Shown here in pieces: positions 35,057 through 47,732 of a DNA stretch of 64,000 nt. Made by a program: the position numbers and the translations under genes. The DNA comes from Turbatrix aceti (Eukaryota > Nematoda > Chromadorea > Rhabditida > Panagrolaimidae). Location of the stretch: assembly GCA_963969345.1 (NCBI GenBank), contig OZ017766.1, positions 11,036,001 through 11,100,000 on the forward strand, written 5' to 3'. The notes below the pieces were generated by a model that was not told the origin of the DNA, searched no databases, and saw only the letters and a program-made list of their open reading frames with translations. How positions within the stretch are numbered: position 1 is the first letter of the stretch; every line of letters begins with the position of its first letter.

Positions 35057-37118
35057 GCATTAATCAAGATCTCTTTTGTTAAGCGTACTTTACTTTACTT
35101 TATCGTATCTTCCATCAAAAAACCCAAAAGCAATATATGACTTATCACTTGCGTGTGAAAAAGTTTGCATCACAAAGAATCGCCGAACGCATTTTTTTTT
35201 GTCCTAAAAACGCACATTCTTCAATTTTATTTTTTGGTGTTTTTCCTTTAAAAACACCAAAAAAATAATACCAATACCAGAAATTCAAACTTTTGAACCA
35301 CATTTCATCATTTATAAAATTCATGAAAACAGAAATGTGAAAAAAAGCGCATTTGATTTCCAGCAAATACAAAGTTGGGGGTGTTTGAATGCATTTCCCA
35401 TTTCCTTCCATTTTTCTTCATAGCGCTAGCATTTCACGGTGAAACACACTTTGTGATTAAATCATATGTATCTACGTGGGGGTGGTTATTATCCAGTGCA
35501 TTGGGAACGCACGTACTTTTGGAGTATGCAAACAAAATTGGACATGATTCGTCGCGCCGCCGCCGCCGTCACACAATCGTTTGCGCACGAGTTTTGCACG
35601 TGATTTGTGTCAGTTTACCTGACTCATCGGAAATAATATCAGACACACGACTACATGCTGATTGTGGTTTGTTTTACATACGATAGGGACAAATCAAAGT
35701 CCATTAGACAAATGAAAAAAACTATCGTAAACTATCGTAATCTAACTTTGATGCGGAACATAAAAAAACAAAACAATAATCAAGTTACTGATTGGGTGCG
35801 AATTGGGGGGTACAAAGTACGAGATACGAACTTTGTGTACTAATACATAATAGTATCAATTTTATGGCTCGTTAATTGTCTAACAAATCAATTTTCTTAC
35901 CTAAAATTGTACAATTGTACAATCAATCCCAATGGTCGTAAAACTTTACGTCACGGAAAAAAATGTCTAGAAAAATCTAGACAAAACCTGTCAATGTTTG
36001 ATTGATAGAGCCTTACTGCATTTTTTTAACGCTCTAGATGAAACAAGTTAATCATGGTCAATCTATCTATCGTAGCTTGACAAGTTGTGGCTTGTTATTT
36101 AGTTACATACGATAGGTAAACCAGAATTTGTTAGTGTGTATTTTTATGTGAGCGGAATGCAATTTGAAATTTTCAAAGCTGCTATATGTGCGTGACTCAC
36201 GTCAAAACGTTAGCGTCAATGAATCACGTTTTTTTTTTTAATTTCCGATATTTCTTATAAATTTCTAATCTATGGGCCAGCCAACCTTCAAAAAAATAAT
36301 GTGCAAAAAGTTGTTTTTTGTTGAAAATCGCATAACTCAGAGATCTGTTGAGGGTGGTAAACGGAATTCCTTTTTTGGGTTGGGTGAAAAAAAACATGAT
36401 TTTTGCAATTATTTATTTCGGGGTTCGATTTTTTGTTGCAGAAAACATAAACATGTAAGAGAAGAACACTCAAAATTTTTGGTCATCCTTTTTTTGCGGT
36501 CGTTATTTTTTGGTCATCCTTTTTTTTGCGGTCGTAAATGTTTTTTTATAAATAATATTTGTGGGGGGCGGGGCTTTTTCCGGAAGCATTTTTGGACGAC
36601 TGCAGAAGCATCAAAAATTGATATTTAAAAAAATACAAAAAAATTATTTTTTTTATATTTTTTGAAAAATCGAGCCAAATTCGACTGGCCTTAATTTTTG
36701 GTTCGTTTTGGTTCATGTTTTATGACACAATTCTTGTAATCAGGATTAAACTCAGTAAAGCATCAAAAATTTGCCGTATTTCCCAGAATATCCACATGAA
36801 AATCCCATGACAACAAAGCGGTTTTGGTGGTGGGAAGCAGCGCAGCGCAGAGAGATGATGAGATCTAGATGTGTCATAATTCGCGCAGTCGCGGTGGCAG
36901 TTTTCGGCTTTTCGGTCACAGCAACAAATAAATATTGGAGTGCGCTCCACCCCTATTTTTTATATTTTGCAAGATAAAGCTGTTCACACTTTTTGTGACG
37001 TGTTGTGATTTAGTATTTAGAGTTTCGAAAGGAAAACAACAACAATCGCCGAAATCGGAGCGCAGGAGCCAGGGAAAAGGAGACGGGAAAGCGAATCGGA
37101 TCACATTGGCATGGCGCC
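35057..37118. other. Mirror of 31869-33930
   Basis: Same AT-rich non-coding content in reverse orientation. No gene recognised. Confidence 0.5.
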
Positions 37119-37385
37119 CAGTCGTACTCCGTTGAAGAATTCTGCAGAGTACGATTATTTATTTACAACGAGTGCGAGTGCGGGTGCAAAGCTAAGTACG
37201 CGGAGCACCGGTGATTGACCGACCACAATCTGGTCAGAGCAGCGGCAGAGTCAGAGAACGGGATCGGTTACCCCAACTCGCCGAGGACGACCCCCTTTTA
37301 TACCCTTCATCATGATTTCTGTTAGCATACATAAACAGATATCATATTGCCTGCTCACAACTGTCAGTGTTCACGATGATCAACA
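37119..37385 (-). mobile_element. Probable LTR with TATA box (mirror copy)
   Basis: Reverse copy of 31602-31868, with CCCCCTTTTATACC near 37303 and the possible primer binding site on its left side. See the left-arm entry for the reasoning. Confidence 0.45.
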
Positions 37386-37841
37386 CTACATGATAGCACA
37401 TGTAAAGTACACATACTTACATACATATTTCTTGCAAACGTTATCAAATATTGATGGATCACCGAAGAACAATCGCACAAACAACCCCCAATCTTTTTTT
37501 TTACATAGCAAACAACAACTTGCTACGACCCTACCTACATAGGCGTAAGATCATGCATCTTCCAACCGACCAAAGTAGATTCATGTGAATGTTGAGTACA
37601 TTCAAAAAGAGCATTCTTCTTCAAGAACTTTACAATTACACGTGCAAACCAGGTGCGTGCTGGTTTTTCTCTTGATGCACTTATCTTTCAGGCGTGCACA
37701 GATTTGAGAACAACATAACGGAATCAGTCTTACAGCATCCCCAACTTTTTGTATGATGATCTAAAAAATTTTCATGCATGCACTATATAAAATTGGGATG
37801 ACCTTTGATTTTTTTACACAGAACAAAAACAATTTTTCTTA
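37386..37841. other. Mirror of 31142-31601, no gene seen
   Basis: AT-rich sequence up to the MITE boundary. It ends in TTA at 37839-37841, the left copy of the target duplication. Confidence 0.5.
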
Positions 37842-38455
37842 CAAGGAAAGTGTCAGGGTTCATTTTGGAATTTCTTCACGAAACTTTGCCAAAAGTTTGA
37901 TTTTACTATGAGAAGTTTATACTGAAAAATTCAGTTGCACCGCTCATGATCTGACAGAGTTACGGTAGTCGAAAATCACGTTTTTGCCATTTTTGACGAT
38001 TTTTGGCACGTTCTAGCTAACAAACAACGGCATTTTCAGAACCAAGTGGTGCATCACTCGACGTATTTTTTTATGGAGAATCAGTTAAAAATATAATAAC
38101 GTAGGGTTGTGACCTTGAAAAATGCCGAAACCAATGTTGGCATTGTGACCTCTTTTCAAATGCAAATTTCGGCATTTTTTAGGGTGGCAAACCTAAATTT
38201 TTATATTTTTATCTGATTCTCCATGCAAAACTACGTCGATTGATGCACACCCTGATTTTGAAAATAACGTTGTTTGTTAGCTAGAACGTGCCAAAAATCG
38301 TCAAAAATGGCAAAAACGTGATTTTCGACTACCGTAACTCTGTCAGATCATGAGCGGTGCAACTGAATTTTTCAGTATAAACTTCTCATAGTAAAATCAA
38401 ACTTTTGGCAAAGTTTCGTGAAGAAATTCCAAAATGAACCCTGACACTTTCCTTG
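37842..38455. mobile_element. 614-bp foldback MITE, right arm only
   Basis: It begins CAAGGAAAGTGTCAGGGTTC and ends with the exact complement. The two halves pair over about 270 bases each, with a short unpaired centre. It is flanked by TTA on both sides (37839-37841 and 38456-38458). A 3-base TTA duplication is what PIF/Harbinger-type elements make. There is no coding capacity. The left arm has at this place only TTA, one C, TTA (minus strand, 31142-31148). Confidence 0.85.
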
Positions 38456-38824
38456 TTAGAGAAAAAAAAGAAAACTTGGGGTAAAAGTACAAAATCAAAT
38501 CGGTGGTTCCCCCGATCAAACGAAAATCTGAATGATAATTTTTTGTTGAAGGTTTTGTCAAAAATATTTTTTTAAATTAAAAATAATTTGTTTTACTCAA
38601 AATAATTAAAAAAAAAATAATTTTTTTTGACAAAACCTCCAGCAAAAAAAAAACTAAATTAGTTCAGAAACATGCAAAAATTGAAATCTTGACACTTCTT
38701 CTTGATACTAATCTTGATTTTTCAAGTATAATATTTGTTGTCAGCATTTTTGATATTTTTTATCATAGTTTTAAAAACAATTGACAATTTTTGATGTTTT
38801 TTGACCAAAAAAAAATTGGTTCAA

Positions 38825-38990
38825 AGTCGAACTTGCTACTACACGTGCCCCTCGGGCACTGCCCAATTTCCCGGATGACGTGAAGTGGGTGCGGTGCGCA
38901 AATACGAGACAATTCAACGTCAACGTGCAATGTTGATACATAACCTGTATTCTGTATACTACTTTTTTTCGAATACTGTATTGGATGTTA
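38825..38990 (+). pseudogene. Relic of a GT92 C-terminus (mirror copy)
   Basis: Same relic as 30610-30775, here readable on the plus strand: CGAACTTGCTACTACACGTG for RTCYYT, then a frame change and VRCANTRQ, then a stop. It shows that the family once had another member between the small unknown gene and the LTR-like blocks. Confidence 0.75.
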
Positions 38991-40507
38991 TTACTTTTGT
39001 TATTACAAAAACAATGATTCTTATTTGGGGTGTAAGTTTGACGAATTAGAATCATTGTGTTTTGAATATCAACAATTTTTTTTACAATTTTGTTAATAAA
39101 AACAGAAATTTTTTTTATTGAATGACGCAAATCTGATAAACACTCGATTTTGAAAAAAATTTGGCTACTACATGATCTTTATTTCTAAATTTTTATAATT
39201 TCAGAAAAACTTTACTTCCAAAAAATCTGGTTCAATGTTTTTATTAATCTTGTAAAATATTTTTTTTTGCATGTAAGCCCGTTTTTTTTTGCTGCAGCAT
39301 GAGCCATGAAAAATCCGGTATGCATCAACCCGTTGTGAATCCTATCATCCTAGATAAAGTTTGTTTTGATCAGCAACATTCATTCACGTGATTGCTTTTA
39401 AAGGGCAAACATTCAGATGTCAGAGATGCACTCGATTGACAACAAACAAATAAGTATGTATAATACTACGTAGTCCTTATCACAACAAATTTTGGTGCAA
39501 AAAGGCTCAAAAACCAACTGTCTCACTGTAAAATAAGGTCAACAGTCCTTTCCTTCTAGAACAGTTTTTTTTTATAAAACATCCGTAAGGAGCAACAAAA
39601 ACATGATTGCTTATGCGAAAAAAAAACATTCAAGAACCAAAAACCGAACTTGTCGAAAAAAATGCAATGTTAGAAATTTGTACGAATTTCCAAATTCAGA
39701 AAAAAACACAAATATGCAATTATTTTGAAAAGTAAATTAATTTCGAACAGTTTTTTTGAAAAAATTGAAACTAGTAAAAATTTCGTATTTTTTAATTTTT
39801 TTAATTTTTTTTTATATTTTTTCTTTCATTTTTGAAAGTTTTTATCAAATATTACGATTTTTTTCACATCTAATCAAATCGGCCTGTTCCAAATAATCCG
39901 TGATCCAATTAAAAACCCGATCTTTGGCTAGGGTCCAAAAATGTGGACTTCATTGAAAATTGTCAGAATTTGATTTTTTTTATTTTTCTCAACGATTTGT
40001 GTAAAAATTTTAGCTGTAATATTTTTACAACCCAACATCAAGGGCCTGTTGTTCTTCCAAGCCGGCACCGATCGTTGATAACGCCCATTTTGGTAGAGAT
40101 GTTTGTTTGTTACCCGAGAACGGTGTTACTAAAGTACACAAACAAAGTGTACAAAATGTGATCGATGAGTGTTTTTCGGTATAACTTGTAGTGGGGGAAT
40201 GCCTGCGGGTACACCTCACCCTACTTGCAAGTGATAGAGTAGCATCACAGATCAACTATTTATCGTGACCTATCAGATCCGGCTGTGAAAAATTTTTATT
40301 GTTTCAAGGTGAAAACAAAACACGAAAGCATGCAAAATAAAAAATAGTAAAGTTGTGCCAAAAAAAAACAGAACAAGAAAATTATCATTGTTTCTTGGCA
40401 TTTGAATGTTTTGGGAAAAGTTACGTCATTCGATCATTGCCCGGTCAATCAATCGTCGGTCGTTTGTTTGTTGTGCAAGTCAGTCAATCAGTCAGTCGGT
40501 TTGCGTC
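38991..40507. other. Mirror of 29093-30609, no gene recognised
   Basis: AT-rich; should contain the promoter of the small gene at 40508. No RNA gene or conserved frame seen. Confidence 0.5.
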
Positions 40508-41604
40508 ATGAGCCAGCCATCGACGGCTTCGTCATGCACGTCTACGGTTTGTTTTTTTTGCCTCGTCCCGAACATGGCAAACATTGATCAGTTTGTCTTT
40601 ATGACGTTTTTATCTTTTCCGATGGCCATAAAATTTTTGGCATTTAAAGTGCCAAGGATAGTAACGGAATTCGTGACATCAGAGTTTGCAAAGACAAAAA
40701 AAAACGGGTTCCGAAATTGGCATTTTTTAAATTTTTGACGCGACGTGGCTCAAAAACTGCGGCACTTTCAGAGCCAGGTAGCATATCATTTGACTCAGTT
40801 TTTGATGGAGAATCTTTTAAAAATATAACAATGAGGGGTCCAAATTTAAAAAATGCCAAAGAAAAAATGTCAAAATAGCAGCAATTTTCGTTTCGGCATT
40901 TTTTAAGTAAGGAACATCTCATTTTTATTTTTAAAAGATTCTCTATCAAAAACTGAGTCAAATGATATGCTAACCGGCTATGAAAGTGTCAAAGTTTTTG
41001 AAATGCGACACGTGAAAAATTTCAAAAATGCCAATTTCGGCACCAGTTTTTTTCTGCCTATTCAACTTCCAACAAACTCTGATATTCCAAATGCAATTAC
41101 TATATTTGGCACGATAACTGCGAAAAATTTCATGCCCATTGGCAAAGACAAAAACGTGATATGATCAAACTTATCAAAGTTTGCCATTTTTGACTCCAAA
41201 ATCAAAGATGACAAATTTTTTTGAAAACCCTTACATCACATTTTTTTCAGCGTACAGAAAACTCGTCATCCCTCCCCCATGCGGGTCGTCTGGATCGCGT
41301 ATTCAATGAACTGACCAAACAGCTTCTCACCCTCCTCGGCGACGATGTCCACGTCGAGGTTGACTTTCGTGTCAAATTCCCGAACACCAAGCCTCCACGT
41401 GGACCTGCATCGTCGAGCAGTGAATACTTCCTCGGCGGAAGCAGCAATCCATCGGCATCGACGTCCAAGACAACTTTTCTCAATTCTACCAAATCCAATT
41501 CTTCGGTTCAGTCACCGGGTTCATCGGATTTGGAACTTTCTGACAGAGGCGATAGTCGCCCGATTGGTCGTCAACAGTTTCGGCGTCGGCGTGACAGCCC
41601 ATAG
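40508..41604 (+). CDS. Hypothetical 130-residue serine-rich protein (mirror copy)
   Basis: Exons 40508-40546 and 41251-41604 match 29054-29092 and 27996-28349 with no visible difference. Function unknown. The intron again holds the foldback MITE. Its convergent neighbour in this arm is the truncated J-domain gene, so any read-through control from that side would be altered. Confidence 0.6.
40564..41187. mobile_element. Older foldback MITE in intron (mirror copy)
   Basis: Reverse copy of 28413-29036 with the same inverted ends. Present in both arms. Confidence 0.75.
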
Positions 41605-41728
41605 TAGATATAATATTGTAAATAAATATCATAAATGTTAAATAAAAGAAATAAATGGTGAACAAATTTTTCATTTTTTTTAACGTTTGTTGTAAAATTT
41701 TATTTATTCATCGTTTCCAAAAAAAAAT

Positions 41729-43499
41729 TTATTTCCTGCCCTTCTTTTTTCCAGACTTTGGAGCATTGGCCGGAACGTCGGTTTTGAGTGCAGCGTGTCC
41801 GGTTGCTTCAATGTGTTTGAAGAGTTTGGATCTCGAATCGAAATCTAGGCCACAGACTTTGCAAATGCTTTCGATGGGTACGGTAGGGCCTTTCTTGGGG
41901 GGTGGAGGGGCTGGTGTACCCTTGGTCTTTTTCTTGGATTTTTCTGCAAAAAAAACCAATATTTAAGGTCCAAAAAAACGAACGTTGCAGAAAAAAAATC
42001 TGAAAAAAAATTCGACGGCAATTTTTTTTCGGAACGAATTTTCAAATTGCGTATTTTCGTTAAAAACGAAAAAAATCATGAAAATACTTTTTTTCGGTAA
42101 CAGAATTTTTTTTGTGTTCAAAACCAATTTTTTGTAAAAAAAGAAATTGATTTTGTAAATAAATTTTGTTTTTGTCAAAAAAAAAAAAAATTACATTTTT
42201 AGATAATTTGCGAACAAAAAAATGAATTTTTTTTATTACTTTTTATTGTTTTTTTCCAACAAAAATTGATACAAAATTTTTGTTGTTTTTTTCCAACAAA
42301 AATTGATAAAAAATTTTTGTTGCCCCCAAAAATAATCAAAAAAAACCCCACGAGCTTTGGCAGGAACAGATTCAACCGGAGTGGTCTCAACCGGTGGCTG
42401 CACTTCTTCAGAATTTGCATCATCATCTATTCTGATTTCTGCGACACCATCCGCCAATTCATCCGGAGTCGAAGAAACTGGATTTTCAACAGCGTCATCG
42501 TCGTTGGCATCAGGAGATTTCTCACGACGGTTTCGTCTCTTTTTCTTCTTGCCTTGTCGATTGCCATTGCCATTGGCGACTGGCGTATTGTCATCGTCTT
42601 CAGGGTCATTAATTTCGCTGTCCAGGAACAAAGCGTCTTCTTCTTTCATGTGCCTTTTCAGTTCGTCGACAGCCTGTTTGTGCTTCTTCGATTTTTGGTG
42701 ATTTTGATACGCTTTTCTGAAAGAAAAAAAATGGGTTACGATGGAAATTATTTACAAGTAGCATAATTTGATTTATTTGGCATAACCAAAAAAAAGAAAA
42801 AAAAATTGAAAAAAAAGAAAAAAAAAACGCATTTTGACATTTTTGTACGGTTTTGACACGAAAAATTCTTTTTTTTTTCTTTTTTTTTTTTGTGACTTCT
42901 GAATACGGTACTTTGTACATTTAGCTTTTACGTTCTTTTTTTTAACTTTGCTGATTTACACGCACTTTTTTTGTCCGAAAATGACATAAAATTTTTTTTG
43001 CGCACCAGCTTCAAAAAAAGCTTCCAAAACAAAAAATCGTGTTTTTATCCATTTATCTGGTTTACTTTTATCATTTTTCGTTCCTAGGTTTTTATGACAA
43101 AAATTGTTTTTGCGCGTAAAAAAAACTTGTTCAAAATGGATGAAAAAACGAGAGAAAATAAAAAACAAACGTCCAAACGTAAAAAACACGTTTTTGTACG
43201 GTTTCGACACGAACTTTTGTTTTGTTACTTTTGAATACGGTATTTTGTACGTTACACAGTAAATTTAAAATTTTCGATATTTTTTTTGCACTTTTGAGTG
43301 TGTTTTAGCTATTTTTTGTTCGCAAATGATCAAAAAAAATTTTTTATGTAAAATATGCTTCTAAAACCAGATTTCTAGTTTTCAATAATTTCGGTTATGC
43401 CAAGAATCAAATTCACCATTTTAAATTTAAAAAAACTCACTCAGTCTTGAAAACTTTGTCACAGACGACGCAAGCTGTGCCGTACTCTTCTCCGTCCTC
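41729..43499 (-). pseudogene. J-domain gene, 5'-truncated in right arm
   Basis: Only the end of exon 4 (43441-43499, from GEEYGTACVVCDKVFKTE), exon 5 (42352-42716) and exon 6 (41729-41943) remain. The J domain with HPD, the middle helix and the promoter are gone. What is left could code both zinc fingers and the Lys-rich tail only if transcribed from elsewhere. The break at 43500 joins to inverted sequence from intron 1 of the MPP-beta gene. Confidence 0.88.
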
Positions 43500-43500
43500 G

Positions 43501-44291
43501 AACGAACGCATTTTTTACGTTATCAATGGAAAAAAATATAAAAGCAAAAAAAAATTACGTTATCGAATAACAAAAGTCAGAAAAACAAAAAAACAAAAAA
43601 AATTAAAAATTAAATTCCGACTTATTTTCGACATTTTTTGCAGTAAATTTAGTTACCAGAAAAAAAAACAAAAAATTGTGATCTAAAAATAAACGTAAAA
43701 GTCTCACAATTTTTTAGCACAAAAATACATATAACTATTTTTTTAACACAATGAAAAATTAACGGAAATTTGTAAACGAAAACAGAAAAAAAATTGAATT
43801 TAAAATGAAAGTAAACATAAAATTCTGCATTTTTTTTATTTTTTAGGTCGGTTTGAAGTTACCGTAAAAAAGTAACAAAAATGAGAAAACGATAAAAAAA
43901 AAATTGCATAAAAATGAACGTAAACACCAAATTCAGACCTATATTTTACATTTTTCGGTTGTTTTTGCAAAACAGCAATTTTACGGTCGTTTTTGATGTT
44001 TTTTCGTTTTTGGATGAATAAATCTCATAAAACCCTCGAATACCCCATTTTTGGCCAAAATAGTCCCTAAAATACGCATTTTACCTTTTTCGTCCCAAAA
44101 ATCCCCGTCATCAGCATAAAGTCATTCATTCAACAAAAATCACTCATATAAAAAACAAACCTTGAAAGCGAGATGTTCCAAAAAATGTGCCACTCCATTA
44201 TTCTTCGGTGTCTCAAAACGACTTCCCGCATTGATAAAGACACCAACAGTAGCCGTCTTCATACCATTATTCTCAGTAGCAACCCGAAATC
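43501..44291. other. Inverted segment from the MPP-beta gene in the right arm
   Basis: These 791 bases match left-arm 22768-23558 in the same orientation, although everything around them is reversed. They are thus an inverted piece with deletions on both sides: left-arm 23559-26099 and 20601-22767 are missing here. The first junction has no overlap and the second shares one base (C). A few substitutions in A-runs are visible against the left copy. Confidence 0.9.
44161..44291 (-). pseudogene. Exon 1 fragment of MPP-beta
   Basis: On the minus strand this codes the second part of exon 1, ending in [14 protein letters not shown] with the zinc motif HFLEH, followed by the normal donor and part of intron 1. 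The presequence, start codon and exons 2 and 3 are absent, so no functional enzyme can be made from this arm. Confidence 0.9.
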
Positions 44292-44888
44292 ATTATTCCC
44301 TCACAACGAAAAATACCTTTTTTTCGTTATGGAACCGTTGTGATTTTTGGGGTAAAAATAAACAAAAATGACAAAAAAAAATTTACTCATAAAAATGAAC
44401 GTAATTTTTGTAAACGTAACCGTCGAACTCTACATTTGTTTTTGAAGGTTAATGTGTATTTTTTCTGTTAAATGGGATTTTTTAAACACAAAAAAAAGCT
44501 TTCATACACTTTGCCGCCTTTCCTCGCGAGTATTCGACGTCACTCAGTCAATGCAGAAATACATAATCATCGTTGAGATGCGTATCACAAAAATTCAACC
44601 TCTTTTCGAAACAACGCAAGTAGAGATCTCATGTCTTTTAATCCGGTTTTTCTATCAATACCGAATACCGGTACTGGTAAATTTCATTTTTAAAATCACA
44701 ATTCCTGAATTCAGTGAAGCACAAGATCAAGATTGTGCAAAATTGTTCATATTCCACGAGTAAAAGCTTGTTTTTGTGTTTGTTTCATCTGATTTGTATT
44801 TATTTTTTACGTGGCATTCATTGGATATCTGAGTGAGTGTTTGGTCACTCATTGTTAGGGTTAAAAACTGGCGAACATCAAGCTAACC
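44292..44888. other. Upstream region of GT92-3 (mirror copy)
   Basis: Reverse copy of 20004-20600. It probably contains the promoter of the GT92-3 copy. A deletion junction now lies about 600 bases upstream of its start codon. Confidence 0.5.
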
Positions 44889-47120
44889 ATGCGGTGGGCC
44901 CTGAGACCACGCTACCAGCAGACTTGGTTTTACGTTATTTGCGTGATCATTATCTATGTTGGAATTATCGGAGAATATGTGAGTTTATCAAAAAAGGAAT
45001 TTTCGGAACGAAAAGTTTTTTTTTGGCTGGTTTTTAAATTTTATACAAATCGCATCTCGAAACAAAAATTTAGTTTTTGAATTTCTTGAAACGAAAGTTT
45101 TTTTCGTAATTTTTTGTTTTTGCGATTTTCAAAGCGAAAAAAATTAACTCCAAATTTGTTTTATGGTTTTTGAAGCGAAAATTTAGATACAACTATTTTT
45201 TTGAATTTTTATGGCTTTCGGAACGAAAGTTTTCTTTTGGTGCATTTTTTGATTATCAAATTGCAATGTTTTGCTTCATTTTTCATTTGTAAAGTACATT
45301 TTTTTTCAGCACACAATTCAACGTGAAAAAACCGTCGAGAGTATTGCCATTTCTTCGGTGACATATTTCAATCATTCGAAATTGTAAGTTTACCCTTTTG
45401 TCATCGATCCGTATTTTTTACCTTTACTTAGCTACCAAAGCCACACTGCTGCTATCCTCTTCAAAGCCCGCCAACAACTCCGACTTGGTCAGCGTTGGTT
45501 TTGTGTTTCTAAAAATTCGACAAATCGTCTGGTGACAAAAACAGCGCCTCGCAGTGCTTTTCGGGCTGTACAGACTTGCAGTTTGCATGTTTTTATTGCA
45601 ACCTGCAGAACAGTCGAAAATCCAACGTCGTTTTCACTGATGCTCTCTCGGACTTCTGAAGACAACAGAGTGCCCCTGCCTATTCGTTCTGCAGTTCAGG
45701 AAAGGTTACCTGTCGTCTCATGTGTGTCATCGCTTTTTATGGCCGAACGCTGGCAGGTTGTCATTCTCAGCATCGAGTCGTACGCACATTTTGGGGTCAA
45801 TCGACAGGCTTACTACTTTTTGAGCGGCATGGAGAGCATTTTGGATTTATTGAAGGTTTGTGTTGGGTTGGGGAAAAGACGAACAAAAGTTTTCTTGTTC
45901 GCAAAAATCAACGAACGCCGGCGAATATTTTTCATTTAAGGACGAACGACGATTTTTTGTTTGCGAACAGTGACGAACACTTTTTTTGTACGCGAACAAA
46001 GGTTTTCTGTTCGCAAACAGTGACGAACACCTTTTTTTGACCACAAACACGGGATTGTTGTTTGCAAACAGTGAAAAACACTTTTGTATTTATTACAAAG
46101 ATTTTTTTGTTTTGTAACAAATACGAACACTTCAAATTTTAAAGCGAACAAATTTTTTTGGTTACAAATTTACTTGCAAACACTTTTATAAGGTCAAAAC
46201 ATAGGGTTTTTTGTTTGCGAACACCTATGAACAAAAATTTCTAGGCCTACGAAAAAACCCGCCTGATCGATCTTCACTACTGGGCAATTCCCGATCTCGA
46301 CGAAATCAACGCAAAACTCTCGCTATCAACCCGTGATCAAGCAGGTGCCCTCAATGATTGCTACGTAAAATACCGCGAAGCTGCGGATTTTATAATCGTT
46401 CACGACGTCGATGACATCATTATCCCGCGACATCGTCCATCATTTTTCTCCGAATTTGCCCATCTTTGGCGAATTCGTCCCGAGACATCTTATTTCAACT
46501 TTCCAAGCTACAATACCCTAATTGAGACCAAACAAACGCTAAACAATTTTTCACTCGAAAAAACCCTTCAATCAATTTCGATCAAAGATCAGCCATCGCA
46601 CGGAAAATGCGTTTACAATACTTCGCTCGTCGAAACTGTTTGGCTTCATTGGGCGTATTTTTTCGACGAAGCGCATTATACTCCACATTTTTTGAACGTC
46701 GACGATGGAATTCTTCTACACGCTCGAAATTGGACGATTGAGAGCGATAAAACCGACGTGAAGCGAGTTCTTCCAAATTTTTTGAACATTACGACCCTCG
46801 CCACCGAAGAAGATATCCAAATCATCTCCAAAAATTTTCTAACAAGATTACTCGAATTCAAAAAAGTTTTACCAAACTTGACATCTACGAATCATTATTA
46901 CAGAATTATTGACACGTGTGTCAAGAAAATTGGAGGTCCGGAATATCCGGTTTATGGATGTCGAACTCACTACGCGTGTCCGATACCCCGAATGACTGGA
47001 GTGAGATGCGCAGATACGAGACAAGCTTATCTCAAGTACAACGTTGATAACCAGTATTTTGTATACGTTCCTTCAAGTTCGGTATCCACTGTTATCAATT
47101 TTGATGGGTGTAGAGTTTGA
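44889..47120 (+). CDS. GT92 glycosyltransferase 3 (mirror copy, complete)
   Basis: Exons 44889-44978, 45310-45383, 45432-45855 and 46245-47120 encode 487 residues, with no difference seen from the left-arm gene. Membrane anchor in exon 1, HDVDD metal site in exon 4, cysteine-rich end with CRTHYACPIP. The intron repeats are also conserved. If both arms are real, this is a recent second copy; otherwise it is the other allele. Confidence 0.87.
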
Positions 47121-47732
47121 TTTGAGATGAACAGTTGTTTTTTGGAATAGTTTAATAAATTTGTTAATAAAAATGAAAATTATTGTACAAAAATTTTTTT
47201 TTCAGAAAATTGTTGTACACTTTTTTTAGAAAATAATTGTACAAAAACAAAACAAAATTATAAACTGTAAATTTTTAATTGAAAGATGACAGAATTGTGG
47301 AGTTGGGTTATGTCAGGTTTGTTCGGATGTTATAAAAACAAAAAAAAATAAAAAAAATTCAAAAATATGTTTTTTGAAAGAATATTTACATTTAAAAAAA
47401 TGCTGAATGATCGAAAAAAATTTAAATCTGTTTTGAAAAAAATACATTTAAAAAATGTCTAAAATCAATAAAAAAACATTCCAAATTTTTTTTACCAAAA
47501 ACGTTTGTATTTATTATTCGAATCGGGTTTATGATTTTCAAACAATTTTTACGGTTTCATAATAAAAAAATATTTTTTAACGATTTTTCAAATATAATAT
47601 TTATTTTTTCAAATCTTGGATCAAATAAAAATTATGAATATTGTGATAATCATTTTTCTTTGCATTACTTTTCCAAACCTCGGCATAGCCAAATTTATAT
47701 AAAAACATCGTAGAATCATCAAAAAAAGCAAA
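47121..47732. other. Shared 3' flank of convergent GT92 genes (mirror)
   Basis: Reverse copy of 17160-17771. AT-rich with polyadenylation-type signals. No gene seen. Confidence 0.6.
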
